A DNA stretch of 64,000 nucleotides from Deinandra increscens subsp. villosa (lineage: Eukaryota; Streptophyta; Magnoliopsida; Asterales; Asteraceae), in NCBI GenBank assembly GCA_039602395.1, contig JBCNJP010000027.1:32877962-32941961 (forward strand), in the 5' to 3' direction. The translations under genes were made by a program, and so were the position numbers. The notes under the pieces were generated by a model. The model had not been told where the DNA came from. It did no database searches and saw only the letters and a list, made by a program, of their open reading frames with translations. This document shows positions 45,863 through 57,194 of the stretch, in pieces (within the stretch, counting starts at the first letter, position 1; the number at the start of each line of letters is the position of its first letter).

Positions 45863-46583
45863 GGCTTTTATAAGGGTAACCGTTCGTTTACCCATTAAAA
45901 TTTAAAATAAATTTAACAGGCTGTAAAAACTAATTAATGTATATCTAATATTTATTTTAACCGTGATAATCCAATATCTTATACAAATTTAAAAATACTT
46001 GCATCTTAATAGTAACAAATAATATATGCAAATAGAAAAAATAAATTTGGAACTTTAAAATATTATACACTAATAGTCTACTACACGTGTAAAGTTTTAA
46101 TTACTAGGGATGGCAAAAAAAAAACCAGACCCCATGGGAAAACCCGAAACTCGCAACATCTGGGTTGGACAACTGGCCGGGTTCTCGGGTTTCGGGTCGG
46201 GAATGTGTAAAATGTTTACTACCGGGTAAGAACAACTTAAAAAAAATAAAGGTTTATAATATAGGTAATATTTTGGCACACAATATCAATGCCACAAATT
46301 GATTTTGTGTCAATAACCATTCAATACAGGTTTAGTCAATACAGTTTCAACATACATCTACAATTAAAACAAGCAATCACATGTATAATCAAACACATGT
46401 AGCATTAATACTGATCAAAATATAGCCATCTTTGTTTGCAAGAAACCAGAAACCACAACTATTAAAGTATCAGTTTTACCAAAAAGATTAAAGTAGCGGA
46501 GATCAACAACTCCAACAGATTAATGTATCAAAGGGCCAACATGAACCCTAGCTAAAACAAACTGAAAACCCACCAACTGTTTA
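45863..46583. other. AT-rich DNA with a small inserted repeat
   Basis: 46110-46230 begins GGGATGGCAAAAA and contains CCCGAAAC and GGGTTTCGGGTCGGG, a common start of small plant elements. Otherwise nothing can be named. Confidence 0.4.
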
Positions 46584-46803
46584 TCACTTCTTTCCCACCA
46601 ACAACTGCTCCCCTACACCTTCAAGCAGTACTTCTTCTCCGGTCAAATCCTTGTGAGCTTTCTGCCACGCGTTGATATCCCACTCTGGCACTATCAAACC
46701 GGACTTCACAATTCGATGAGCCATTTCAATTATACACTTAAGTACGGCAGCTGCAACAGATTTAGCATGAGCTTTGTCCTTGGCCACAAGCTGGTTTAGG
46801 TTA
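46584..46803 (-). pseudogene. C-terminal exon or fragment of an unidentified protein in the CACTA element
   Basis: The minus-strand frame is open from the junction at about 46803 to a stop at 46584. It reads QLVAKDKAHAKSVAAAVLKC, then HRIVKSGLIVPEWDINAWQK and ends GVGEQLLVGKK. A CAG acceptor-like site lies just upstream of LVAKDK (forward AAGCTGG at about 46789), so it could be a last exon. The upstream part would have to overlap the transposase fragment on the other strand, which suggests that it is cut off there. No family recognised. Like the 97-residue gene at 43.3 kb it is antisense to the transposase. Confidence 0.45.
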
Positions 46804-47198
46804 CGAGCTTATTGATGTTTGTCAATATGATTGTGCTATTTTCTACGGAGATAACAAAGATGCCATAGCATGTCCATTTTGTAAAAGTAGTCGTTATGTG
46901 CGTAACAAAATTGCTCACAAGAAGCTGCGATACTTTCCGATAACACCTCGTTTGAAGCGCCTATATGCGTCACGCCACACAGCTAAAGACATGCGGTGGC
47001 ATAAAGAAGTACGACGGGATGAGGATGGAGTTTTACGTCATCCTGCTGATGGAAGGGCTTGGAAACATTTCGATGATATGTATCCTCAATTTGCAAATGA
47101 TTCGAGGAGTGTACGATTGGGGCTGGCTTCAGATGGATTTAACCCATTTAGCAATATGTCAACATCATATAGTATGTGGCCAGTCATTTTGATGCCTT
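46802..47198 (+). pseudogene. TNP2-like CACTA transposase fragment (Transposase_21)
   Basis: 132 codons open into the gap. They include CPFCKSSRYVRNK (zinc-binding Cys pair), RYFPITPRLKRLYASRHTAK, MRWHKEVRRDEDGVLRHPAD, AWKHFDDMYPQFANDSRSVR and LGLASDGFNPFSNMSTSYS followed by MWPVILMP. These are the ordered signatures of plant En/Spm TNPD/TNP2 transposases, including the DGFNPF segment near the catalytic core. The left edge at about 46802 has no start; either an acceptor (TTTAG) lies there or the gene is truncated. The right part is lost in the N run, so integrity cannot be judged. Confidence 0.9.
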
Positions 47199-47698
47199 NN
47201 NNNNNNNNNNNNNNNNNNNNNNNNNNNNNNNNNNNNNNNNNNNNNNNNNNNNNNNNNNNNNNNNNNNNNNNNNNNNNNNNNNNNNNNNNNNNNNNNNNNN
47301 NNNNNNNNNNNNNNNNNNNNNNNNNNNNNNNNNNNNNNNNNNNNNNNNNNNNNNNNNNNNNNNNNNNNNNNNNNNNNNNNNNNNNNNNNNNNNNNNNNNN
47401 NNNNNNNNNNNNNNNNNNNNNNNNNNNNNNNNNNNNNNNNNNNNNNNNNNNNNNNNNNNNNNNNNNNNNNNNNNNNNNNNNNNNNNNNNNNNNNNNNNNN
47501 NNNNNNNNNNNNNNNNNNNNNNNNNNNNNNNNNNNNNNNNNNNNNNNNNNNNNNNNNNNNNNNNNNNNNNNNNNNNNNNNNNNNNNNNNNNNNNNNNNNN
47601 NNNNNNNNNNNNNNNNNNNNNNNNNNNNNNNNNNNNNNNNNNNNNNNNNNNNNNNNNNNNNNNNNNNNNNNNNNNNNNNNNNNNNNNNNNNNNNNNNN
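47199..47698. other. Assembly gap (500 N)
   Basis: Exactly 500 N. It lies between the CACTA transposase and a repeat unit that recurs 6,624 bp to the right, so a collapsed repeat is a likely cause. Confidence 0.99.
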
Positions 47699-48180
47699 TG
47701 AAATGGTTCTCATTTCCCGATTGGGAAACTGCCACCTTCGACTAATCAGGGTTAATATGGTTCCTAGAAACGTTTGTTATGACATGCTTTGGCCTAATAG
47801 GCTAAGGCACTCTCGCCAGAGTGTCTCGGGTAACGCTTACCTAGATAGACACCCTGATTACCAGTGCTTTCACCCTTTCAGTTACTACATGTCCGTTACT
47901 AAGGAACCTAACCCGGATGAGATTTAAAAAAAAATTCAAATAAAATCAAGTTCTTAAAATGGCACGTAAGGCACCATTACTAAGGAAAAGGCTAGGAAGC
48001 CTGAAGTTGGGTGCATGAGTGTGTGATAAGTGTTAGACTTGAGGTACATCCTAACTAAGGCAAAACAAGACATAAAAGGGCAATCTCTAAACGAAGCATA
48101 CAATACACGAGGTACTCGTGTTTGGACACCTAAGGCAATAGTCTAGGTCATTCCATTTCTAATAACCTAGTTCCCTATAG

Positions 48181-48197
48181 CCATGGCTCTGATACCA
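48181..48197 (-). other. Primer-binding site, left copy
   Basis: The minus strand reads TGGTATCAGAGCCATGG three bases from the LTR end at 48201, complementary to initiator tRNA-Met. It shows that sequence left of this LTR is internal and not a host flank. Confidence 0.88.
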
Positions 48198-48200
48198 ATC

Positions 48201-50385
48201 TGTCACACCCCAACCGACGGCGGAAACGTCGGGGCATGATTAGATTGCCCATAAGCTCATGACAACTAATTTAGTGACAATAGTTAAATAACGAATTTCA
48301 TTGATAACATTGAAAGATAAAACAATACACCACATATTGATAACAAATACAATTTATTTATTAGACTAGGTCCAAAAGCCCTATGTGATAGCATCTTGAA
48401 ACATCAACATCATAGCCTGCAACATGTATAAAATAAAAAGGGTCAACTATAAATAGTTGGTGAGTAACCACAAGTTTGATACATAACATATATTTGAAAA
48501 ACATGCGTTACGTGTCATATGATAGAATAAGTGAAATATAACATGCTAGAAGATATTGACAACATGAAAAACTAGGCATAACCAAAATTGCTGGTATAAA
48601 ATGACAACATGAAATACTAGGCATAAACAAACCTCACTGACATATGAAAGTTTCCCTAACCCGCAGGTTAGACTATATGAAATAATGAAATAGGCTCCAA
48701 ACACCCAACGCCGAACCGGTCAAGTTGAGTGGGTTGTCAACCGATAGATCTACCTTTGTTACCCCAGGCCTTACGTTAATGTTTATGCCAAATGAAAGAC
48801 ATGACAGACATGACAACCATGACATACTTGACATCCAATGATAAACATGAAAACCTTTGATAAACATGAAAGCCTTTGAAAATCACATATTGATAAATCA
48901 TGCTAGAAGTCACATAACACATAATTCACACATAGATCACATACGCATGGTAAATGATAAACTTGAAAGACAACACTTTGAAATAGGATACATGTTGCAA
49001 CCCCAAAAATGAGAAAATGAGAAAAGGGGCAAGGATTACTCACATGGATTAGAAGTTAAGTCCACGAAGCGAAAAGTGAAGGTGAAATGATTAGTCCCGA
49101 AGATTCATCCTAAAAGAATAGGAAGGGACGACATGAATATTGGAATGTGGGATTCTAAGCACTTATGCATTTGGGGAATGGGTTTTAATATTATAAATTG
49201 AAGTTTGAAAACATGTTAACTTTTAAGAGGAACGATACCTTAAACGTTACCAGACATGCTTTGGCCTAATAGGTTATTCCACTCTCATCGGGGCATCCCA
49301 GGTAAGCATCCAGGTCCGACTATGGGATTTATGCGAACACTTATCCTTTGACAGAGACCCCAACTACCGGTGTTTTCACCCTTCCAGTTACTACATGTCA
49401 TTCGCGTCTCAAGTATCATCACTAAATATGTTGTTAAACAAAGATCGATTTCTAAGTTATTTGAAATTCTTAAAAATGAGTTTATGTTCTCAACCTGAAT
49501 TACATATTAGAATGATTAAGAATTAGTTTAATTGCTGATATGTGAAAAACAAGCCTTAATCCCCAATTTGTTCATGCATAAAAACGTTGAGTTTTGGATT
49601 AGAAGAATATAGATGAAATTGGACATGATAGTTTAGACTCGTTGGGCCTAGCGAGCCTCTACAAGGCTACAACAAGCCCAAAACGGCCTGAGCAAGGCAA
49701 CACGTCCTAATGACGTGCCTTTGCAAAGCTAGGCCGTCCAAAGGACAAGCCTTAGCAATGCTAGGCGTTCTAAGAACGAGCCTTAGCAAGGCTACCTAAA
49801 CGAGCCTAAAGCACCTAACTAAGAACCTAAACTAAACTAATTAATTAAGCTAATAAAGCAATAAATAAACGAATAACGAAAGAAAGAAAAGAAAGGAAAC
49901 AAAAAAAGAAAAAGAAGAAGAATTACCTCAAAGAAGCTTTTCGAACGGGACGAGCTTGAAGGGCAGCACCTCCTCGACGAAAGCATAAAAAAAACACTAA
50001 GCACGACACCCAAAGAGGTATTGTAGTTGTGGAACCACCAAAACTTGGTTATTCCACTTGTTTATACTCAAACTATGAGTTGGGAAACTATGAGGGACCT
50101 AGAAGAGGTATTTATAGGTGTGTAAGGGATGGAAATTTCGTTGAAGAGGCAATGTGGGATGAAATTCGCGTCTTGCAACTCAACATCAAACATCAAATTT
50201 GTTTTTGCGATTCCCGCTTCGTTATAACTCGGTTTTGCACGCGGTTTTCGCCCACGTTCACCATTTTCAGAGTACTATCATAAGGAAGAGAGTAATCTAC
50301 CATTTATGGTGTTTAGAATTGGGTTTAAATCTTGGATCTTGATGTGGGTCGAGTTTCCGGGTTTTTGAAACATACGGATGTTACA
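48201..50385 (-). repeat. Middle LTR of the gypsy derivative
   Basis: 2,185 bp, starting TGTCACACCCCAACCG and ending CGGATGTTACA on the plus strand. It contains GACATGA repeats near 48797-48830, GCCTTAGCAAGGCTA-type repeats at 49640-49800 and a GAAA-rich stretch near 49880. Short open frames (48673-48867, 50029-50283) recur in the other LTR but show no coding character. Confidence 0.92.
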
Positions 50386-50402
50386 GTCTCCCCTACTTTA
50401 GG
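50386..50402 (-). other. Polypurine tract of the gypsy derivative
   Basis: On the minus strand CCTAAAGTAGGGGAGAC directly precedes the LTR start TGTAACATCC. It is preceded by TTTCGGGACGAAATTTC, a typical tekay-clade 3' internal end. Confidence 0.8.
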
Positions 50403-52504
50403 AAATTTCGTCCCGAAATTTAGTTAGTAGAGACTGTAGGAAAAAGAATGAGGATGATTAAATTTATACCGAAAAGTACACTTATACTTAAGAAATAAAT
50501 TAATTGTAAACGTTTCCTTTTAAATAGTGATATAAACTTGTGAGTTGTGACACGAATTTTGACACACGACCAGGGCCAACTCTCGGTCCGACACCTAGCC
50601 CACTTTTAAAGCACCAACAATGCTTATATATAGGGTGTACCGCAGCTAACCCACCACATCATTGCTACTTCAAAAGCATGCTAGTTGCCTACAAAGAGAC
50701 TCCCTCACACAAAACAAAAAGCACGATAAAGGTCTTGATAAGGGAATACTTGACACCGCAAGATCCAAACTTAAAATATATAACATGTGATACATTTGAC
50801 AATGACATGGTTAATGGCGTACACGCATGGAATGAGTATCATGCCTAGAATCAAAGATAATAGATGATGATTCGAAGACGAGAATGCATGATTTGACCAA
50901 ACAACTTGATCAGCAAAGGGAAAGTCACAGTCTCCTCTACATTAGGATATCCAAACAAGGAGACGCAGAGGATAAAATAAGACGTTGAGGGGTTAACATG
51001 TATCCATTTGAAAGTGACGACTTGACTAACTAAAATCAATGTAAGTGAATGTATTCATCAAATTGAAATCAATGTAACTGATAAAACAATCTCGGATTTC
51101 AAACAAGAGAACGCGTTCGATTCTGACGAACTAGATGTGTCGCGACTCACACCCAGTCCATCTTTCTCGAAGCGCGGGGTCTAGATGAAATCCAAAACAA
51201 AACAAGTTCCTTGCTAATACGACAAGACCTCACGGCTATGACCCAAAATCAATCGCATGGTTAACTAGTATTACATACAATTGACGGTTATAGTTCGTAT
51301 GAGTCTTGGTTAGCAAGATTGGTAAAACATGTGATAGTTAAAACACGTGATAATGAAAACATGCAATAGTGAAAACATGTGATAAGGTGGTCAGGTGATA
51401 ATGAAAGCGTGTAAGTTGTAGCAATGATGGCATGAAATAGTGGAAACATGTGGTAATGATAAATATGAAAATTTGTGATAATCAAAACTTGAGGTAGTGA
51501 AAACATGAAAGCATGAGATAGTGAAAACATTTGATCATAAAAACATGGGATAACGATAGCACAACGACTAATCATGATAAGCGAACGGTCTACAAGTGGT
51601 ATGTCAAATGGCATGATTCGAATGAATGGATTAATTTAAATCGAATGACATGAATTTGAAAGTTGAATATCAATTAAGCATAAACATGTAAGTTTGAAAT
51701 CGTGAATTGAAGGTCGAAACAAGCAAGTTTGAATTTTTGAAATACGCGAATTGAACCGGATGTTGGAATCTACACACAGAATATAGAAATCTTCAAGCTG
51801 AGAGTTGAAAACTGTAAACCAAAAACTGAATTCGTGAGCCGAGAGTTGAATACCGCAAGCCAAGCGTTGAAAATCACAACCGAATTCACCATCTGTGAGT
51901 CGAAATTCGCAAACCGAATTACTAATCAATTTTTGAATAATGTGAGTTACAAAATTTTGAATAAACACGTTGTGTGTTAACACCACGAGTTTGAATCCAT
52001 AGATCAACATTAGAAGCTGCGAATTGAGTCCACACATCGAGTATTGTATAAAGCGAGTTTGGAACTCATACACCAAGCATTGAAAACCACAGTTTAAATT
52101 TGAAACATTGAATAGCGAGAACATGGAAAAAAGTTACAATCTGTATCGAAATGCGGAATAACGCGAGTCTTCTGAAAGATTGTTGTTTGGGTCAAAATTC
52201 CATGAAAATTTGAAAATACGATTCGAGTAAATTCGAACATCGCTAACGAAGGAGATAACAAATTTACCCACGTAAGAGCTGTAAAAAAAATCCAGGAGTT
52301 TCACTAGAGGTTAGCCAAAAGAAGCTTATGGCTAGGCACAACCAAGGATTCGAAGATAATGTTGATTATAACTGAGAAGTATCCATACTATAAGGTAGTA
52401 CATATACGGTGATATCGTCATCATGAATGCGATAAGAGACTAAATGGGAGCAGTAATTACGGAAACAAAATAATTAGAGGTAGGTGGCTGACACAAAACA
52501 GTGT

Positions 52505-52845
52505 GAGGCGATAGGGTGACTTGCCAACAGGAGTAGTACCGGGTAAGTTAATGCGGAAGTCGTCTTGGCGAACGGGAGGAAGACCCAATATGTCTTCGGG
52601 AAATACTTTAGGGAAGTTCCGAACGACTAGGATGTCTTGGACTCCCTATTCCTGATTACGAACGTCCACAATGCTGACCAGACAGGCAATGTACTCCTTA
52701 TGCAAGTACTTGTGGGTTTTAACGTCGGACATGAGCTAGAACCCATGGAATGGTTTATCGCCATAGATTGTCTGGACTTGATTATCGAGCGGGGAAAACG
52801 AAACGATCATCGCGATACACATAAGTTTGACATTCGCTGGGGTAA
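52505..52845 (-). pseudogene. Gypsy protease/RT junction remnant
   Basis: The minus-strand translation reads HKYLHKEYIACLVSIVDVRN, a stop, then LVVRNFPKVFPEDILGLPP and a segment ending in TTPVGKSPYRL. This is the well-known tekay/del-type passage between protease and reverse transcriptase (FPDVFPEDLPGLPP and APYRL in active relatives). It carries stops and the RT core that should follow is missing, so it is a deletion relic that fixes the superfamily and orientation. Confidence 0.85.
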
Positions 52846-54804
52846 ACATGAGTTTGGATAAAAATGAATGTTAAGGCGAAACAGTTGAAACATCGCGCAA
52901 TTGCAATTGGAATATAACCTTGAATATAAAGGATGAGTTTTTTTTTAATTTAATAAACATGTATAGTTATCTACTTGTAAAGTTATAACGTCGTAAACTC
53001 GACGCATGCAATCCCGTAGGCATGTCGACTGGTAAACTCATAATTTTCTAAACAAGTAAATTCCTAAACTTGTATACCTAAAAGTGCAAAACGTGATACT
53101 TTGGAGGGGTTCAAAAATAGATAATTTAATATTTTCTAAAACGGGATATCATGTACGTGTGAGTTCGTAGGCTCGTATATGGGTAAACGCGTAAACTCAT
53201 AAGCATGTAATCCCGTAACCATGCAAACTTGTAAACTCGTGAACCCATCGACAAGCACTCGCTCACCTGTAAATGAGTTAAAAGGAAAAAAAATTACATG
53301 ATATAAATAGGTTTTGAAATGATGAATGTAAATTGTTTTGAATTATGCATCGAACAATGAAATCAGGAATGAATTTTTTTTTTATATAAATATCATAAGC
53401 TTAAAAACCGACTAACTGGATTCAAACGGCAAATTTGACTTGAGATCAAAATGTGACTATGCGCAACTTGTTTGGCTAGTTTGACCGAAGCATTGTCTGC
53501 AATGGCCAGCTTTCGACACACATTGTAGGGTTACGTGAATCACCACGCAGGTGTGTCTATTGCGTGTTGGTGCAACATGTTAGGCTATGATTGGAACAAT
53601 GGGTTACTGGGTTGAGTCTAAAATGGGTTGGCAACAAGATCTGATAAAACAATCAATCGACCACGACTTGAGAATCATGTAATGAAGGTTTTGAAACTAA
53701 GCAAGAGCGTTTTATGAACTCACAAGGTTTTGGTTTAAAATGGGATAATCAGATCCATGACACATTTATGGTGGTGAGGAATGACATGAATTTGAAATAC
53801 AAGGATGATGTGTGAAAAATCAAGAGTATATGAAATCATGAGGGTAACAAATTGATCGTATAAACATCGAAAAATACCCCGAGGATGGAATCTGAAAGTT
53901 ATGAAACTCGAGTTACTAACTAAATAACAAGGGGTTATTTGAATTCTCAAAGTTGAGTCAAAATGGAACTGTGAACCGATAACGTAAATCGTAGGATAGT
54001 GTAGGATGTGATACGCCACAGGAGTGCAACATTATGAAATTGTGAAATAGAAATCACAAGGATGACTTTGGATGTAATAAACACGAAAGGTTTGAATATG
54101 GAATATCAATTGACTAAAATATGAGAGGTAAAATATGTAAAATTGTGAAAGTAAGTGTCGATGGTGAAAACTTCAAAAATGCCATTGAAATCACGAAAAG
54201 TGGCGTTTTAACCATGAAATATTGAAAATCAAAAGAATATCATAGATCGAAATCAGAGTATAAACCGGATATCATGGAATCGCATGCAAAACAAGAAATC
54301 GAATTGACTTGTTTAAAATCAATGAAATGGTTCTCATTTCCCGATTGGGAAACTGCCACCTTCGACTAATCAGGGTTAATATGGTTCCTAGAAACGTTTG
54401 TTATGACATGCTTTGGCCTAATAGGCTAAGGCACTCTCGCCAGAGTGTCTCGGGTAACGCTTACCTAGATAGACACCCTGATTACCAGTGCTTTCACCCT
54501 TTCAGTTACTACATGTCCGTTACTAAGGAACCTAACCCGGATGAGATTTAAAAAAAAATTCAAATAAAATCAAGTTCTTAAAATGGCACGTAAGGCACCA
54601 TTACTAAGGAAAAGGCTAGGAAGCCTGAAGTTGGGTGCATGAGTGTGAGATAAGTGTTAGACTTGAGGTACATCCTAACTAAGGCAAAACAAGACATAAA
54701 AGGGCAATCTCTAAACGAAGCATACAATACACGAGGTACTCGTGTTTGGACACCTAAGGCAATAGTCTAGGTCATTCCATTTCTAATAACCTAGTTCCCT
54801 ATAG

Positions 54805-54821
54805 CCATGGCTCTGATACCA
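54805..54821 (-). other. Primer-binding site, right copy
   Basis: Same TGGTATCAGAGCCATGG as at 48181-48197, three bases from the LTR at 54825. Confidence 0.9.
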
Positions 54822-54824
54822 ATC

Positions 54825-57009
54825 TGTCACACCCCAACCGACGGCGGAAACGTCGGGGCATGATTAGATTGCCCATAAGCTCATGACAACTAATTTAGTG
54901 ACAATAGTTAAATAACGAATTTCATTGATAACATTGAAAGATAAAACAATACACCACATATTGATAACAAATACAATTTATTTATTAGACTAGGTCCAAA
55001 AGCCCTATGTGATAGCATCTTGAAACATCAACATCATAGCCTGCAACATGTATAAAATAAAAAGGGTCAACTATAAATAGTTGGTGAGTAACCACAAGTT
55101 TGATACATAACATATATTTGAAAAACATGCGTTACGTGTCATATGATAGAATAAGTGAAATATAACATGCTAGAAGATATTGACAACATGAAAAACTAGG
55201 CATAACCAAAATTGCTGGTATAAAATGACAACATGAAATACTAGGCATAAACAAACCTCACTGACATATGAAAGTTTCCCTAACCCGCAGGTTAGACTAT
55301 ATGAAATAATGAAATAGGCTCCAAACACCCAACGCCGAACCGGTCAAGTTGAGTGGGTTGTCAACCGATAGATCTACCTTTGTTACCCCAGGCCTTACGT
55401 TAATGTTTATGCCAAATGAAAGACATGACAGACATGACAACCATGACATACTTGACATCCAATGATAAACATGAAAACCTTTGATAAACATGAAAGCCTT
55501 TGAAAATCACATATTGATAAATCATGCTAGAAGTCACATAACACATAATTCACACATAGATCACATACGCATGGTAAATGATAAACTTGAAAGACAACAC
55601 TTTGAAATAGGATACATGTTGCAACCCCAAAAATGAGAAAATGAGAAAAGGGGCAAGGATTACTCACATGGATTAGAAGTTAAGTCCACGAAGCGAAAAG
55701 TGAAGGTGAAATGATTAGTCCCGAAGATTCATCCTAAAAGAATAGGAAGGGACGACATGAATATTGGAATGTGGGATTCTAAGCACTTATGCATTTGGGG
55801 AATGGGTTTTAATATTATAAATTGAAGTTTGAAAACATGTTAACTTTTAAGAGGAACGATACCTTAAACGTTACCAGACATGCTTTGGCCTAATAGGTTA
55901 TTCCACTCTCATCGGGGCATCCCAGGTAAGCATCCAGGTCCGACTATGGGATTTATGCGAACACTTATCCTTTGACAGAGACCCCAACTACCGGTGTTTT
56001 CACCCTTCCAGTTACTACATGTCATTCGCGTCTCAAGTATCATCACTAAATATGTTGTTAAACAAAGATCGATTTCTAAGTTATTTGAAATTCTTAAAAA
56101 TGAGTTTATGTTCTCAACCTGAATTGCATATTAGAATGATTAAGAATTAGTTTAATTGCTGATATGTGAAAAACAAGCCTTAATCCCCAATTTGTTCATG
56201 CATAAAAACGTTGAGTTTTGGATTAGAAGAATATAGATGAAATTGGACATGATAGTTTAGACTCGTTGGGCCTAGCGAGCCTCTACAAGGCTACAACAAG
56301 CCCAAAACGGCCTGAGCAAGGCAACACGTCCTAATGACGTGCCTTTGCAAAGCTAGGCCGTCCAAAGGACAAGCCTTAGCAATGCTAGGCGTTCTAAGAA
56401 CGAGCCTTAGCAAGGCTACCTAAACGAGCCTAAAGCACCTAACTAAGAACCTAAACTAAACTAATTAATTAAGCTAATAAAGCAATAAATAAACGAATAA
56501 CGAAAGAAAGAAAAGAAAGGAAACAAAAAAAGAAAAAGAAGAAGAATTACCTCAAAGAAGCTTTTCGAACGGGACGAGCTTGAAGGGCAGCACCTCCTCG
56601 ACGAAAGCATAAAAAAAACACTAAGCACGACACCCAAAGAGGTATTGTAGTTGTGGAACCACCAAAACTTGGTTATTCCACTTGTTTATACTCAAACTAT
56701 GAGTTGGGAAACTATGAGGGACCTAGAAGAGGTATTTATAGGTGTGTAAGGGATGGAAATTTCGTTGAAGAGGCAATGTGGGATGAAATTCGCGTCTTGC
56801 AACTCAACATCAAACATCAAATTTGTTTTTGCGATTCCCGCTTCGTTATAACTCGGTTTTGCACGCGGTTTTCGCCCACGTTCACCATTTTCAGAGTACT
56901 ATCATAAGGAAGAGAGTAATCTACCATTTATGGTGTTTAGAATTGGGTTTAAATCTTGGATCTTGATGTGGGTCGAGTTTCCGGGTTTTTGAAACATACG
57001 GATGTTACA
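54825..57009 (-). repeat. Right (5') LTR of the gypsy derivative
   Basis: 2,185 bp, corresponding to 48201-50385 at a constant 6,624-bp offset. One substitution was seen (ATTGCATATTAG here against ATTACATATTAG). The host flank after it begins CAACC. Confidence 0.92.
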
Positions 57010-57190
57010 CAACCTTATGATGGTGAACTCATGGGGTTTATATAGCCACCCCATGAGTTTACAATTGGGCCCTTAAACCATAATGGTAAACCCAATCTTA
57101 AACCCCAAGCCCAATAGTAAACCCAAGTAAACTAGTCTATTAAACTAAATAAACCCTCTAAGCCTAACCCAAACTATTTAATATTACAAG
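57010..57190. other. Flank of the gypsy derivative, AAACCC-rich
   Basis: GGGTTTATATAGCC and repeated CCCAA/AAACCC words suggest the edge of another minus-strand LTR (a TATATAAACCC promoter on the minus strand). It is too short to define. Confidence 0.35.
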
Positions 57191-57194
57191 CCTC

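Larger units (their letters stand above)
42313..47198 (+). mobile_element. CACTA (En/Spm) element, left end to transposase fragment
   Basis: Begins CACTACAAGAAACTGGGG, the characteristic CACTA terminus. It is followed by many ACCTACACATAT and TATGTGTAGGT words in both orientations (to about 43020), the subterminal repeat layout of this superfamily. A TNP2-type transposase fragment lies at 46802-47198, running into the gap. No right terminus was identified in this window. Two small minus-strand coding segments and an inserted LTR element lie between. Assignment of everything in 42313-47198 to one element is an inference. Confidence 0.7.
50403..54824 (-). other. Internal region of the gypsy derivative, largely non-coding
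   Basis: No gag or complete pol. It contains blocks of short degenerate repeats: GTGAAAACATG(A/T)GATA words at 51310-51560, GA(G/A)TTGAAAACC-like words at 51690-52110, GTAAACTCGTAA words at 52980-53270, and similar words at 53750-54250. The 162-codon open frame at 51636-52124 lies within the repeats and is not protein-like. Confidence 0.7.
47699..57009 (-). mobile_element. Ty3/gypsy (tekay-like) large derivative in tandem LTR arrangement
   Basis: Positions 47699-50385 and 54323-57009 are direct repeats 6,624 bp apart, with two differences that I found over 2.7 kb. Each repeat contains 502 bp of internal sequence with a primer-binding site, followed by a 2,185-bp LTR. Read on the minus strand the order is LTR, internal (4.4 kb), LTR, start of another internal, gap. 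The internal part keeps a short pol remnant and the tekay-style TTTCGGGACGAAATTTC before the polypurine tract, but no long reading frame. This is a non-autonomous, LARD-like derivative, present as a tandem recombinant. No target duplication can be read because the left end is in the gap. Confidence 0.88.

Noticed and set aside
47165..47745. Several open frames across the second N run
   Set aside because: Artefacts of translating N. Only the transposase frame up to 47198 is supported by real sequence.
48673..48867. Short open frames repeated in both gypsy LTRs (also 50029-50283, 55297-55491, 56653-56907)
   Set aside because: They recur only because the LTRs are duplicated; no domain, start context or codon bias supports them.
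51636..52124. 162-codon minus-strand open frame
   Set aside because: It lies in short degenerate repeats of the gypsy interior and its composition (Phe/Cys/Leu-rich, no motifs) is not protein-like.
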